A stretch of DNA of 64,000 nucleotides from Methylobacterium sp. 17Sr1-1 (GCF_003173775.1 NZ_CP029552.1:211001-275000); one strand, 5' to 3'; numbered from the stretch's first letter, positions 49,477-58,736 are shown. The notes: generated by a model from the sequence alone, not told the origin. A program made the numbers and translations.

Positions 49477-49639
49477 TTCCCGGACGACTGAAGCGTAAGC
49501 GGCAGGAGATCCGGGATCCAGCGCAAGGAATCGCCGCGAAGCGGCTCTGCATACTGCAACGTTGTAGACAAGCAGACGCTTCGCGACTTTTTATGCTGGA
49601 TCCCGGATCTCCTTTCACTTCGTTCCAGTCGTCCGGGAA
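49477..49639. repeat. 163-base foldback element, copy 1
   Basis: Outer perfect arms of 14 bases (49477-49490 with 49626-49639) and inner perfect arms of 19 bases (49504-49522 with 49595-49613) fold this spacer on itself. The central part shares the words GCCGCGAAGCGGCTCTGCAT and AGACGCTTCGCG with copy 2 at 54851. It fills most of the 387-base gene-free stretch after glpR; nothing else is seen there. Confidence 0.85.
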
Positions 49640-49710
49640 AGGGGGAGGTTTCCGACGAAGGTTGGTCCTGTCCGAACAGCGAGCGACTCTCCACCGAGAT
49701 GGACACCCCC

Positions 49711-50772
49711 TCACACGATCCCCCACGCCCGATACCGCCGCCGCTCCGTCAATTCCCGCGGCCGGGCCGCCCCCAGCTCCGCCAGCATCCCCTCCACCGC
49801 CTGCGGGCTGACCGCGAGCGCCCGGGCGGCGCTCGCCACGGTGACGAGGGGGGTGCCGACGAACAGGTCGACGAGCTGCGGCAGGCGGGAGGTCCGGCGA
49901 CGCCCGGCGCAGGCGCGCAGCATCACCTCGCGGGCGAGCGCCAGGCGGTCGAGGTCGCGCCCGACGGCGCGGGCCGAGACCTCGACCGCGCCGAGGAGGC
50001 CGGCCAGCCGGTCGGCGAGCGGCTGCGCCCGCGACCAGCGGGCCCGGGCCTCGCGCAGGCCCAGCGACAGGGCCGGCAGGTGGGCGCCGGCCTTGCCCCG
50101 GGCCCGCAGCAGGCCGGCCGCCAGGAGCGGGCCGCGATGGCCGCGGCGCGGGGCCGGATCGAGCACCAGCCACGCATCGAGGACGACCGCCGCCGCCAGC
50201 AGGGCCGGCAGGTCGCGGGTCTCGTCGAGGATCCGCCGCCAGCGGGCGAGGGGATCGTCCGTCGCAGAGTGCTGCGTCGGCCCGTCCGCCGCGTGATCGG
50301 CGAGGGTGCGGCGGGTGCGGGCGAGCAGCCGGTCGATGGCGGCGAAGTCCGGCTCCTCCGTCTCCTCGGCACCGGCCTCGTCCCCGCTCTCCATTTCAGG
50401 CGCATCGGGCCCGGACCCGACGAGCAGCGCCCAGCCGGCACCGGAGAAGGCCCAGCCGGGGGCCGCGGCGGCAAGGCGGCGGCGCTCGGCCAGCACCGCG
50501 ACGGCGCGGGCCAGCGCCTGAGTCGGGCGGCGCACGTCCATCGCCGCCTCGTGCAGCACCAGGTCCTCCAGGGCGACGAGTTCGCCGTCGAGGTGCAGGG
50601 CGGCCTGCGCGTCGAACAGGTGGGCGCGGGCGCGAGCGCCGTCGGCCAGCACCGGATCGGCCCGGGCCAGGCGCTCGTCGAGGCGCACCAGCGCGTCGGA
50701 CGCCGCCTCCAGGGGAAAGGTCAGGCCCCGCCAGGCGGCGGGCAGGCGGATCGCCTCGAAATCGTAAACCAT
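49711..50772 (-). CDS. RHE_PE00001-type protein with DUF1612 and helix-turn-helix
   Basis: This protein has 353 residues from ATG 50772; a GTG at 50814 would add 14 residues. It is Ala/Arg-rich and helical. LHEAAMDVRRPTQALARAVAVLAERRRLA at about residues 75-105 is typical of the rhizobial RHE_PE00001 family (DUF1612). The C-terminal GTPLVTVASAARALAVSPQAVEGMLAELG is a helix-turn-helix. The family is common on rhizobial plasmids and its role is unknown. It is convergent with nothing; a repeat lies downstream. Confidence 0.75.
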   Translation of the reverse strand: MVYDFEAIRLPAAWRGLTFPLEAASDALVRLDERLARADPVLADGARARAHLFDAQAALHLDGELVALEDLVLHEAAMDVRRPTQALARAVAVLAERRRLAAAAPGWAFSGAGWALLVGSGPDAPEMESGDEAGAEETEEPDFAAIDRLLARTRRTLADHAADGPTQHSATDDPLARWRRILDETRDLPALLAAAVVLDAWLVLDPAPRRGHRGPLLAAGLLRARGKAGAHLPALSLGLREARARWSRAQPLADRLAGLLGAVEVSARAVGRDLDRLALAREVMLRACAGRRRTSRLPQLVDLFVGTPLVTVASAARALAVSPQAVEGMLAELGAARPRELTERRRYRAWGIV

Positions 50773-50981
50773 TGCGGCGTCACGATACGGAGATCCATCT
50801 TCAAGGAAAGCCACGCTTCGCTTGGGTCACAGCGAAAGCGCGATCGCGCCCGTTTCGCCACCCACGGTAGGCGAGACGCCCGCCCCCGCAGGTCCGGCCC
50901 TGCCGCCCCGCCGCAATTTCGCTGCCGCCCCGGCATATTGACCCGCCCGCCCCGACGGCCCTACGGCGGCGGGATCCCTTG

Positions 50982-51920
50982 ATGCCGCGCCAGCCCCTCG
51001 CCGAGACGATCCTGCCACCCTCTCCCACCCCCGATTCCCGGTCCGTCGCCATCGGCATCACGGTCTTCCGCCCGGACGCGGCGCAGGTCGCGGCCCTGCG
51101 CGCCCGGGTCGCGGCGGAGGCGCGCCAGACCATCGTGTTCGACAATGGCGGCCTCCCCGCGGACGCCGCCGCCGCTCTGACCGCGCGCGGCGCCCAGGTG
51201 CTGTCGGCGGGGCGGAACATCGGGGTCGGCGGCGCCCTCGACGCGATCGCGCAGGCGGCCATCGCCGCGGGCGCGGCCCAGGTGCTGCTCCTCGACCAGG
51301 ATGCGGCGTTCTCGCCCGAGCAGGTCTCGGCCCTGGAGGGGGCGCTGGCGCGGCTGCACACCGCGAGCCCGCCGCCCGCCATCGTCGGGCCGCGGCCGGA
51401 GGCGGCGCCCGGCCGCAAGGCCCCGGCCTATCCGCGCCGGCCGGGAATCCCGGAGGACGGCGCGCTGGTCCCGGTGGAGTTCCTGGCGACCTCCGGCTCG
51501 CTCGTCGACCTCGCGGCCTATGCGCGGATCGGCCCGTTCCGGAGCGATTTCTTCATCGACGGCGTCGACCTCGAATGGTGCTTCCGCGCCTGGGCTCGGG
51601 GCTACGGCTGCTGGATGGAGACCGGCACCGCCCTCCCCCACCGGGTCGGCGCCGGGGTGATCCGCTCGAAACTCCTCGGCATCGAGATGCCGCGCCAGCC
51701 ACCCTTCCGGATGGCGGCCTACCTGCGCAACAGCGTCTATGCCTGGCGGCTGCCGCACGTGCCCCGGCGCTGGCGGCTGCGCCAGGCCGCCTACCTGCCG
51801 CTCCAGGCCCTGCTGTACTGGGCCGATGCCGGCTTCCGCCCGGGCGTGCTGGCGCAGCTCGCCGGCGCGGTGCTGGACGGCCTGCTGGGCCGGCTCGGGC
51901 CGCCGCGAGGATTGCCATGA
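50982..51920 (+). CDS. Family 2 glycosyltransferase (rhamnosyltransferase-like)
   Basis: This 312-residue GT-A enzyme has the nucleotide-sugar region TVFRPDAAQVAALRARV and FDNGGLP, then the metal-binding LLLDQDAAFSPEQ. DFFIDGVDLEWCFRAWARGYG follows, typical of RfbF-like rhamnosyltransferases. The C-terminus has a hydrophobic or amphipathic membrane-associating stretch. Its stop overlaps the start of the next glycosyltransferase as ATGA. The acceptor is unknown; it is probably a surface polysaccharide. Confidence 0.9.
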   Translation: MPRQPLAETILPPSPTPDSRSVAIGITVFRPDAAQVAALRARVAAEARQTIVFDNGGLPADAAAALTARGAQVLSAGRNIGVGGALDAIAQAAIAAGAAQVLLLDQDAAFSPEQVSALEGALARLHTASPPPAIVGPRPEAAPGRKAPAYPRRPGIPEDGALVPVEFLATSGSLVDLAAYARIGPFRSDFFIDGVDLEWCFRAWARGYGCWMETGTALPHRVGAGVIRSKLLGIEMPRQPPFRMAAYLRNSVYAWRLPHVPRRWRLRQAAYLPLQALLYWADAGFRPGVLAQLAGAVLDGLLGRLGPPRGLP

Positions 51921-52885
51921 CAGCCGATCCGACATCCGCCGCTCCGAACCCCGCCCTCGACGTCGTCATCGTCAACTGGAACGGCGGCGCCCTGCTGCGG
52001 GCCTGCCTCGCCAGCCTGGCGGCGGCGGAAGACCACCTCGGCGACGCCCTGCCCTTGCGCGTCGTGGTGGTCGACAACGCCTCGCGCGACGGCTCGCTGG
52101 ACGGCCTGCCGCCCCTGCGCCACGGCCCGGCGGTGATCGCCAATCCCGACAACCAGGGCTTCGGCCGGGCCTGCAACGCCGGGGCCGCGCGGGGCCGCGC
52201 GCCCGCGATCCTGTTCCTCAACCCCGATGCGCGGGTCACGGCCGCGAGCCTGTCCGGCGCCTACGCCGCCCTGGCGGCGGATTCCGGCACCGGCATCGTC
52301 GGCGCACAGCTCATCGACGAGGCGGGGACGGTGCAGCGCTCCTGCGCCCGGCGGCCGACCGCCCGCTCGCTGATCGGCCAGGCGCTGCTCCTCGACCGGG
52401 TGCGGCTGGTGCCCTCGCACTTCATGACCGAGTGGGACCACGCCGAGGACCGGGCGGTCGACCAGGTGATGGGCGCCTTCCTGATGATCCGCCGCCCGCT
52501 CTTCGAGGATCTCGGCGGCTTCGACGAGCGCTTCTTCGTCTATTACGAGGATGTCGATCTCTGCGCCCGGGCCCGGGATGCCGGCTTCGCGGTGCGGCAC
52601 CTCGCCGGCATCACCGCCCGGCACGAGGGCCAGGGCACCACCCGGGCGGCCAAGGCGCATCGCCTCGCCTGCTTCCTCGAGAGCCAGATCCGCTACGCCG
52701 CCAAGCATCACGGCCGGGCGACCGCGCTCAGTCTGGTGGCGACGGCCTTCGGCGCGCAGGTGCCTTTGCGCCTCGTCCAGGCGCTGGCGCGGCGCTCGAT
52801 ACCTGAGGCCGGCGAGGTCCTGCGGGGCGCGGGCCTCCTCGCCCGGGCGCTGCCCGGCCTGATGCGGGCGATCGGCACCCGCTAG
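51917..52885 (+). CDS. Family 2 glycosyltransferase
   Basis: This 322-residue GT-A enzyme begins DVVIVNWNGGALLRACLASL and has the metal-binding LFLNPDARVT. FDERFFVYYEDVDLCARARDAGF is the acceptor-side signature of the WbbL-like rhamnosyltransferase branch. It is translationally coupled to the upstream glycosyltransferase; the flippase-like ABC gene follows after 138 bases. Together they look like a small glycan assembly unit without polymerase. Confidence 0.92.
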   Translation: MTADPTSAAPNPALDVVIVNWNGGALLRACLASLAAAEDHLGDALPLRVVVVDNASRDGSLDGLPPLRHGPAVIANPDNQGFGRACNAGAARGRAPAILFLNPDARVTAASLSGAYAALAADSGTGIVGAQLIDEAGTVQRSCARRPTARSLIGQALLLDRVRLVPSHFMTEWDHAEDRAVDQVMGAFLMIRRPLFEDLGGFDERFFVYYEDVDLCARARDAGFAVRHLAGITARHEGQGTTRAAKAHRLACFLESQIRYAAKHHGRATALSLVATAFGAQVPLRLVQALARRSIPEAGEVLRGAGLLARALPGLMRAIGTR

Positions 52886-52985
52886 AGCATTTTCCGACGA
52901 AGCGGAAACCGGTTCGTCGAAGAAAATGCGGCAAAATCAAAGACCTAGAGAACTTCGCGATGGCAACGCACGCGTGAATGGCTCT
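52884..52985. repeat. Dispersed intergenic repeat, copy 2
   Basis: It starts at the stop codon of the glycosyltransferase and shares the block AAAATGCGGCAAAATCAAAG with 14023-14120. Flanking AGAGCATTTTCCGACG and GGTTCGTCG also match. It lies before the ABC transporter gene. Confidence 0.7.
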
Positions 52986-53023
52986 AGCCCCCTCCCCTCT
53001 CCCAGATCCCCGATGAGTCCACG

Positions 53024-54784
53024 ATGCGTGCCCTGATCGACCTTCTCCGCGCCATGACCCCGCGCGAGCGCCGCCGCGCCGGGCTGATCGGGGCCGGACT
53101 GGCGCTCGCGGCCCTGCTCGAAGTGGTCGGCGTCGCCTCGGTGGTGCCGTTCCTGACACTGGTCGGCGATCCGGGCGCCGCGGCACGGATGCCGGCGCTG
53201 GGGGCGATCCGCGACGGGCTTAGGTTGACCGACGACCGCAGCTTCCTGATCGTGATCGGACTGAGCGCGTTGCTCGCCATCCTCACCACCTCCTGCGTCA
53301 ATGCCGGCCTCACCTACGCCCAGCTGCGCTTCAGCCACAGCGTCGGCTACGGCTTCGCCCGCCGGCTCCTGTTCCGCACCATCGACCGCGAGCGGCTGTT
53401 CTTCACCACCGCCAACAGCGCAGCGCTCGCCAAGACGATCCTGAGCGAGACCGACCGCCTCGTCGTCGGCGTCCTGACCCCCGCCACCGTCATCGCCTCG
53501 CGGGCGACCTCGGCGAGTGCCGTGATCGTCTTCCTGCTCGTCGTCTCGCCGCGCCTCGCGCTGATCCTGGGTGCGGGCTTCGGCGGGCTCTATGTCGGCA
53601 TCTTCCTGGTGGTGCGGGCGCGGCTCGCGCGCATCGGCGCCCGGGCGGTGGCTGGCAACGAGGGCCGGTTCCGGGTGGTGCACGAGACCCTCGGCGGCCT
53701 CACCGAATTGAAGCTCTACGGCAGGGCAGAAACCTTCGCGCGCCGGTTCGAGGCGCCGGCCCGCGCCTACGCGCAAGCCAGCGCCGAGAGCCTGCTCACC
53801 GGGCAATTGCCGCGCTTCGTCATCGAGGCGCTGGCCTTCGGGGGCGTCATCGTGGTGGTGCTGTTCGCGCTCTCGCAGGGGCTCGACACCGCCGGCATCC
53901 TGCCGCTGCTCGGCCTGTTCGCCTTCGCGGGCTACCGGATGCTGCCGGCGTTCCAGAACGTGTTCAACGCGCTCGCGCTCCTGCGCTTCACCCTGCCGGC
54001 GGTGCGGCTCGTGGTCGAGGGGCTCGACGGCGAGCGCGCCTCCACCCCCCGGACGCCCGAGCGCCTGCCGTTCCGGGACGCGATCCATCTCCAGGACGTC
54101 CGGTTCGACTACGAGCCCGGCCGCCCGGCCCTGTCGGACATCGATCTCACGATCCCGGCCCACGCCACGATCGGCCTCGTCGGCCGCACCGGCTCGGGCA
54201 AGTCGACCCTGGTCGGCCTGATCCTCGGCTTCCTCACCCCCACCTCGGGCCGCATCACGGTCGACGGCACGACCCTCGATCCCGCCACCCTGCCGGCCTG
54301 GCAGAACCGCATCGGCTACGTGCCGCAGGATATCTTTCTGATCGACGGCACCATCGCCGAGAACATCGCCTTCGGGCTCGACGCGATCGACGCGGCCGCG
54401 GTCGAGCGGGCGGCGCGGCTCGCCGGCGCGCACGACTTCGTCGCCACCCTGCCGGAGGGCTACGCGACCCGCGTCGGCGAGCGCGGCGCCCGGCTTTCCG
54501 GCGGCCAGCGCCAGCGCATCGGCATCGCCCGGGCGCTCTACCACGACCCCGACGTGATCGTGTTCGACGAGGCGACCTCCGCCCTCGACGACGAGACCGA
54601 GGGCGTGGTGATGCGGGCGGTGCAGGGTCTTGCCGGCACCCGCACCCTGATCATGATCGCCCACCGCCTCACCAGCCTCGCCGGGGCCGATACGGTGCAC
54701 GTGCTGGAGGCCGGACGGATCGTCGCCTCGGGCCCGCCGGAGCAGGTGCTGCCGCAGCTGGCCCGCACGGGTGATCAGGGGTGA
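53024..54784 (+). CDS. Flippase-like ABC transporter (fused membrane and ATPase domains)
   Basis: This 586-residue half transporter has six membrane segments in residues about 20-320. The ATPase domain carries Walker A GRTGSGKST near 390, signature LSGGQRQR, Walker B VIVFDEATS and the switch histidine in IAHRL. The membrane part (LLEVVGVASVVPFLTLVGDP) resembles PglK-type lipid-linked oligosaccharide flippases. Located after two glycosyltransferases, it probably flips their lipid-linked product. It works as a homodimer. Confidence 0.92.
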   Translation: MRALIDLLRAMTPRERRRAGLIGAGLALAALLEVVGVASVVPFLTLVGDPGAAARMPALGAIRDGLRLTDDRSFLIVIGLSALLAILTTSCVNAGLTYAQLRFSHSVGYGFARRLLFRTIDRERLFFTTANSAALAKTILSETDRLVVGVLTPATVIASRATSASAVIVFLLVVSPRLALILGAGFGGLYVGIFLVVRARLARIGARAVAGNEGRFRVVHETLGGLTELKLYGRAETFARRFEAPARAYAQASAESLLTGQLPRFVIEALAFGGVIVVVLFALSQGLDTAGILPLLGLFAFAGYRMLPAFQNVFNALALLRFTLPAVRLVVEGLDGERASTPRTPERLPFRDAIHLQDVRFDYEPGRPALSDIDLTIPAHATIGLVGRTGSGKSTLVGLILGFLTPTSGRITVDGTTLDPATLPAWQNRIGYVPQDIFLIDGTIAENIAFGLDAIDAAAVERAARLAGAHDFVATLPEGYATRVGERGARLSGGQRQRIGIARALYHDPDVIVFDEATSALDDETEGVVMRAVQGLAGTRTLIMIAHRLTSLAGADTVHVLEAGRIVASGPPEQVLPQLARTGDQG

Positions 54785-54850
54785 TCCCGTGCGGGCGCGC
54801 GGAAGCGGTCCTTCGACAGGGCGGACAATCCACCGTAAGCCACCTCCCCT

Positions 54851-55011
54851 TTCCCGGACGACTGCAGCGAAGCGGAAGGAGATCCGGGATCCAGGAGAGA
54901 AGTGCCGCGAAGCGGCTCTGCATGATGCACCGTTGCTGACAAACAGACGCTTCGCGGCTTCTTGTGCTGGATCCCGGATCTCCTTCCGCTGACGCTTCAG
55001 TCGTCCGGGAA
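54851..55011. repeat. 161-base foldback element, copy 2
   Basis: Outer arms (54851-54864 with 54998-55011) and inner perfect 18-base arms (54876-54893 with 54968-54985) are identical in sequence to the core of those at 49477-49639. It lies between the ABC transporter stop and the convergent C45-type gene. The 321-base gap holds nothing else visible. Confidence 0.85.
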
Positions 55012-55105
55012 AGGGCGGTGGATTACAACGAAGCATCCAAGATCCAACGTGCGCACCCGCCGGTCGCGGAGTGCGGCACGCCGCGATCGGGCGATGTTCC
55101 AGGGA

Positions 55106-56071
55106 TCAGGCTTCCAGCTCGCCGTAATCGTGGGTGTAGGCCCCCTCCTCGAACCGGTCGAAGCCCTGGCTCCAGCATTGGCCGGGCCAGAGGTAATCGA
55201 CCCGGCCCGCCTCCGGCCGATACACGGCCGTGTAGGCGGTGGTGAAGCTGAGCTTGCGCGAGTAGAGCGGCGGCGCGAAGAAGCGCGCCGCCAGGGTCTC
55301 GAGGGTCATCGACGGATCGTCGAGGGCCTCCTCCAGCACCCGCTGGCGCAGGGCCGAGCGCGAGGCGGGCAGGATCCGCTCCTGGTGGTTGGTGCAGGTT
55401 TTTTGCCGCGTCACCGCGGCCTCGCGCCGGGGCCCGAGGAAGACCGTGGCGTGGTCGCCGGTCCGGTCGAGCAACGTGACGTTGTGGAGCTGCACCGCCG
55501 GGAGGCGGCGGAGCGCGGCGACGCCCTCCGGCACCGAGCCGCAGGTCTCCAGCACGTAGCGCAGCATCTGGATGATGGCAAAACCCTCGCCGCGCCGGGC
55601 GAGGCCGCCAAGCGTGCAGCTGGCCACCAGCCCGTCCTCGTTCATCCCGTCGAGGCAGCCGCCCCAGGGCCGCTGCACCATCCCGATCACCCGCCGCCCC
55701 GCCCACGCGGTCAGCTCGATGCGGCCGGTGATCGAGGTCAAGGGATAATCGTAGTTGCGGATGAGGGCCGGCCCGTCGTCGCCGAGCCACACCGCCTGGC
55801 TGCATCCCTGGCGGTGGGGCGCCGGGCGGTAATGGCTGAGGATGCGATGGGCGAGGTCGTCGTCGCCGACCATCCCGCACAGGTCGTCGTAATGCGGGAC
55901 GAGTTCGGGCATGTGGCGCGTAAGCGCAGCCCGGCACTCGGCGGCGTTCGGCCGGTCGGGCGCGCCGTCGCCGAGATACCACCGCGCCGCCTCGTCCCGT
56001 CCGTCCCGGAAGCGCGCGAGCCACGCAGGCCCGGGCCGGTCCTCGCGATGGGCGGTGAAGGTTTTTTCCAT
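55106..56071 (-). CDS. C45-type acyltransferase/hydrolase
   Basis: This 321-residue Ntn-hydrolase-like protein is related to acyl-CoA:6-aminopenicillanate acyltransferase and linear amide hydrolases. HRQGCSQAVWLGDDGPALIRNYDYPL is the family start; its cysteine, about residue 90, would be the nucleophile. WGGCLDGMNEDGLVASCTLGG and CTNHQER follow. In classical members the chain is cut before the cysteine. The substrate is unknown. It lies 27 bases from the LysR regulator on the same strand. Confidence 0.85.
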   Translation of the reverse strand: MEKTFTAHREDRPGPAWLARFRDGRDEAARWYLGDGAPDRPNAAECRAALTRHMPELVPHYDDLCGMVGDDDLAHRILSHYRPAPHRQGCSQAVWLGDDGPALIRNYDYPLTSITGRIELTAWAGRRVIGMVQRPWGGCLDGMNEDGLVASCTLGGLARRGEGFAIIQMLRYVLETCGSVPEGVAALRRLPAVQLHNVTLLDRTGDHATVFLGPRREAAVTRQKTCTNHQERILPASRSALRQRVLEEALDDPSMTLETLAARFFAPPLYSRKLSFTTAYTAVYRPEAGRVDYLWPGQCWSQGFDRFEEGAYTHDYGELEA

Positions 56072-56098
56072 GATGACGGCATGTATGCGCCCGGACCG

Positions 56099-57004
56099 TC
56101 AGGCTCCAGGCCGCGCGGCAATCGGACTGGCCCCCTCCGCTTCGATCCAGGCCAGGAAGGCGGCGACCGGCCCGGCCGAAGCCCTCCCCTCCCGCGCGTA
56201 GGTGCAGTAGCTCCGGGCCGGGAGACGCGGTCCTGCGAACGGCGCGACGAGGCGGCCCCGCGCGAGGTCGTCGGCGATCAGGGCCGTCGGGCCCATGGCG
56301 ACGCCGATGCCGTCCAGCGCGGCCTGAAGCGTGAGGTAGAAATGGTCGAGGGTCAGCGCCGCTTCCGGCTCCAGCCCCGGGATTCCGGCGGCGGCCAGCC
56401 AGTCGTCCCACAGCCGCGGCAGGCTCGCGCTGTGCAGCAGCGTGTGATGCCGGAGATCCGCGGGTTCGCGAAGCGGCACCCGGTCGCGCAAGCCCGGGCG
56501 GCAGACCGGCAGCCGCTCCTCGGACAGGAAGACCCGGGCCGTCAGTCCATAGAACGAGTCGGGCCCGCCGCGGATGGCGACGTCGCCCGGATCGGCCAGG
56601 GCCTCGAGCGGCTGGTTCGAGGTCTCCAGCCGGACCCGGATGCCGGGATGCCGCGCCCGGAACCGCGCGAGCCGCGGCACCAGCCAGCGCAGGGCGAAGG
56701 TCGACGGCGCGTTGATCCGCAGCACCGCGCCCGCCTCGTGGCCGTATTGCGCCGTCGCGGCGGCGATCCGGTCGAGGGCCGGGCCGATTTCCGCCAGATA
56801 GGCGCGGGCCGCCGGGGTGAGCACGACGCGCCGGTTGTGCCGCTCGAACAGGCTCGCCCGCAGCCACTCTTCGAGCCCGCGCACCTGCTGGCTGACGGCG
56901 CCGTGCGTCACCCCGAGCTCGTCCGCGGCGGCCTTGAAGCTGCCGAGGCGGGCGGCAGCCTCGAAGGCGCGAAGGGCATTCAGGGGAGGCAGCGCACGCC
57001 GCAT
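56099..57004 (-). CDS. LysR-family regulator (GcvA-like)
   Basis: This protein has 301 residues from ATG 57004; a TTG at 57064 would add 20 residues. The N-terminal helix-turn-helix is in LPPLNALRAFEAAARLGSFKAAADELGVTHGAVSQQVRGLE, typical of GcvA-type regulators. The effector domain follows with INAPSTFALRWLVPRL. It is divergent from an EamA exporter gene (139 bases apart) and upstream of the C45-type gene, either of which may be its target. Confidence 0.93.
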   Translation of the reverse strand: MRRALPPLNALRAFEAAARLGSFKAAADELGVTHGAVSQQVRGLEEWLRASLFERHNRRVVLTPAARAYLAEIGPALDRIAAATAQYGHEAGAVLRINAPSTFALRWLVPRLARFRARHPGIRVRLETSNQPLEALADPGDVAIRGGPDSFYGLTARVFLSEERLPVCRPGLRDRVPLREPADLRHHTLLHSASLPRLWDDWLAAAGIPGLEPEAALTLDHFYLTLQAALDGIGVAMGPTALIADDLARGRLVAPFAGPRLPARSYCTYAREGRASAGPVAAFLAWIEAEGASPIAARPGA

Positions 57005-57143
57005 TCGGGTGAGTTTTCCTGTCTCGTTCCGGCTGAACAAATGGTTTGTCGGGATGGCGTGCAAGAGCCACCCTCACGCGTGCCCCCATCAACCGCGTGA
57101 CTCCGATGCCCGACACCCTGACCCGCCGCGCCGAGGCCGCCGC

Positions 57144-57974
57144 GTGACGCCGCTCGTTCTCGCTTCGGTCACCGGCGCCGCGATCCTGCATGCGGGCTGG
57201 AACGCCCTCCTGCGCGGCGGCAGCGACCGGCTGTGGTCGATGACCCTGATGATGGTCGCGGTCAGCGTCGTCACAGGTGTCGCCGCTCTGGTCCTGCCCT
57301 GGCCGAACGCCGCGAGCCGGCCCTACGTGATCGCCTCCGCGCTGATCCATGCCGGCTACAACCTGTCCCTGGTGCGGACCTACCGCATCGGCGATCTCGG
57401 CCAGACCTACCCGATCTCCCGCGGGTCCTCGCCGGTGCTGGTCGCGCTCGGCGCGATGATCTTCGCCCATGAGGCCGTCACCCTCGCTTCAGGCCTCGGC
57501 ATCGCGCTCGTCTCCGGGGGGATCGTCTCGCTGGCCTTGCAGGGCCGAACGGTCCGAGCCGAGGTGCTGCCGGCGGCGCTGACCACCGGCGTGCTGATCG
57601 GCGCCTACACGGTCGTCGACGGGGTCGGGGTGCGGCTCGCGGGCGACGGCGTGGCTTACGCCAACGCGATGTTCCTGCTGTGGAGCCTGACGATGCCGCC
57701 GCTCTACCTCGCCCTGCGCGGCCGGCAGATCCCGGCCTATTCGCGACGCGAGACCGCGATGGCGCTCGCCGGCGGCGTGGTGTCGATCCTCGCCTACGGC
57801 ATCGTCATCGGGGCGATGCAGTTCGGCGCGATGGGCGTGGTTTCGGCCTTGCGCGAGACCAGCGTGGTCTACGCCGCGCTGATCGGCCGGATCTTTCTGA
57901 AGGAGCGGCTGACGGCGCAGCGGATCGCCTCCTGCCTGGCGATCGCCGCGGGCGCGGCCTGCCTCGCCGCCTGA
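57144..57974 (+). CDS. EamA/DMT-family exporter
   Basis: This protein has 276 residues from GTG 57144. Ten predicted membrane segments in two EamA halves match the family, with PISRGSSPVLVALGAMIFAHE in the first and SALRETSVVYAALIGRIFLKERLT in the second. The substrate is unknown, typically amino acids or other metabolites. It is divergent from the LysR gene, the common arrangement of a regulated exporter. Confidence 0.9.
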   Translation: MTPLVLASVTGAAILHAGWNALLRGGSDRLWSMTLMMVAVSVVTGVAALVLPWPNAASRPYVIASALIHAGYNLSLVRTYRIGDLGQTYPISRGSSPVLVALGAMIFAHEAVTLASGLGIALVSGGIVSLALQGRTVRAEVLPAALTTGVLIGAYTVVDGVGVRLAGDGVAYANAMFLLWSLTMPPLYLALRGRQIPAYSRRETAMALAGGVVSILAYGIVIGAMQFGAMGVVSALRETSVVYAALIGRIFLKERLTAQRIASCLAIAAGAACLAA

Positions 57975-57978
57975 TCCC

Positions 57979-58599
57979 TCACCACATCGTCTGCTTCGCC
58001 CGCTCGGCCCATGCCCCGTCGTAGCTCTCGCCGCCGACGCGGCCGTCGCTCAACGCGGCCAGGATCTGGCCGGGGGTCGGCAAGGTCCTGGGATCGACCT
58101 GGGCCTCGGCCCGCCACAGACCGGAGCGGATCAGCGCCCGGGCGCACTGGAAATAGACCTCGCCGACCCGGATCACCATCACCGTGCGGGGCGCCTTGCC
58201 CTCGACGGCGAAGGACGCGCACAGGTCAGCATCGTCCTCGATCACCGCCCGGCCGTTGACCCGGAGCGCGTTGCCGATGCCGGGGATCAGGAACATCAGC
58301 CCGACCCGCGGGTCGCGGATGACGTTGCGCAGGCTGTCGATGCGGTTGTTGCCGCGGCGGTCGGGCAGGAGCAGCGTCCGCGGGTCGGCGATCCGCACGA
58401 AACCCGGACGGTCGCCGCGGGGAGAGCAATCGAGCCCCTCCGGACCGCAGGTTGCCAGGGCGGCGAACGGGGCGGCGTCGATGAAGCGGCGGTAATGCGG
58501 AGTGATGTGATCGGTCACCTTCACGGTCGAGGCCTCGCCGACGGCGCCGAATGCGCCGTAGACCCGCTCCAGATCCGCTTCCGTCTCCAGGATCGCCAT
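57979..58599 (-). CDS. Flavin-binding protein of the pyridoxamine 5'-phosphate oxidase fold
   Basis: This protein has 206 residues from ATG 58599 (GGAGGAG upstream). The split-barrel FMN-binding domain shows FAALATCGPEGLDCSPRGD, LLLPDRRGNNRIDSLRN and GLMFLIPGIGNALRVNGRAV, as in the MSMEG_1061-type family. The reaction is unknown; members reduce or bind flavins or F420. It is convergent with the exporter, four bases away. The replication module begins upstream on the other strand. Confidence 0.9.
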   Translation of the reverse strand: MAILETEADLERVYGAFGAVGEASTVKVTDHITPHYRRFIDAAPFAALATCGPEGLDCSPRGDRPGFVRIADPRTLLLPDRRGNNRIDSLRNVIRDPRVGLMFLIPGIGNALRVNGRAVIEDDADLCASFAVEGKAPRTVMVIRVGEVYFQCARALIRSGLWRAEAQVDPRTLPTPGQILAALSDGRVGGESYDGAWAERAKQTMW

Positions 58600-58720
58600 C
58601 GTCTCCTCCCTTTCGCCGCCGGGTGTCGGGTTCTTAGGAGAGCGGGTGGTGCGTGAACATCGAGAAGATTGCACCCAAGCGTGAGCGGCGCTCACGGAGC
58701 CGGCGATCCAGGCTTTCCCG

Positions 58721-58736
58721 GTTGCCACCTGGCAAC
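58721..58736. promoter_or_regulatory. parS-like palindrome 1
   Basis: GTTGCCACCTGGCAAC lies 152 bases before repA. It has 7-bp perfect arms and the GTT...AAC ends of repABC centromere sites. Its exact reverse complement is found at 58767. It is probably bound by RepB. Confidence 0.75.
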
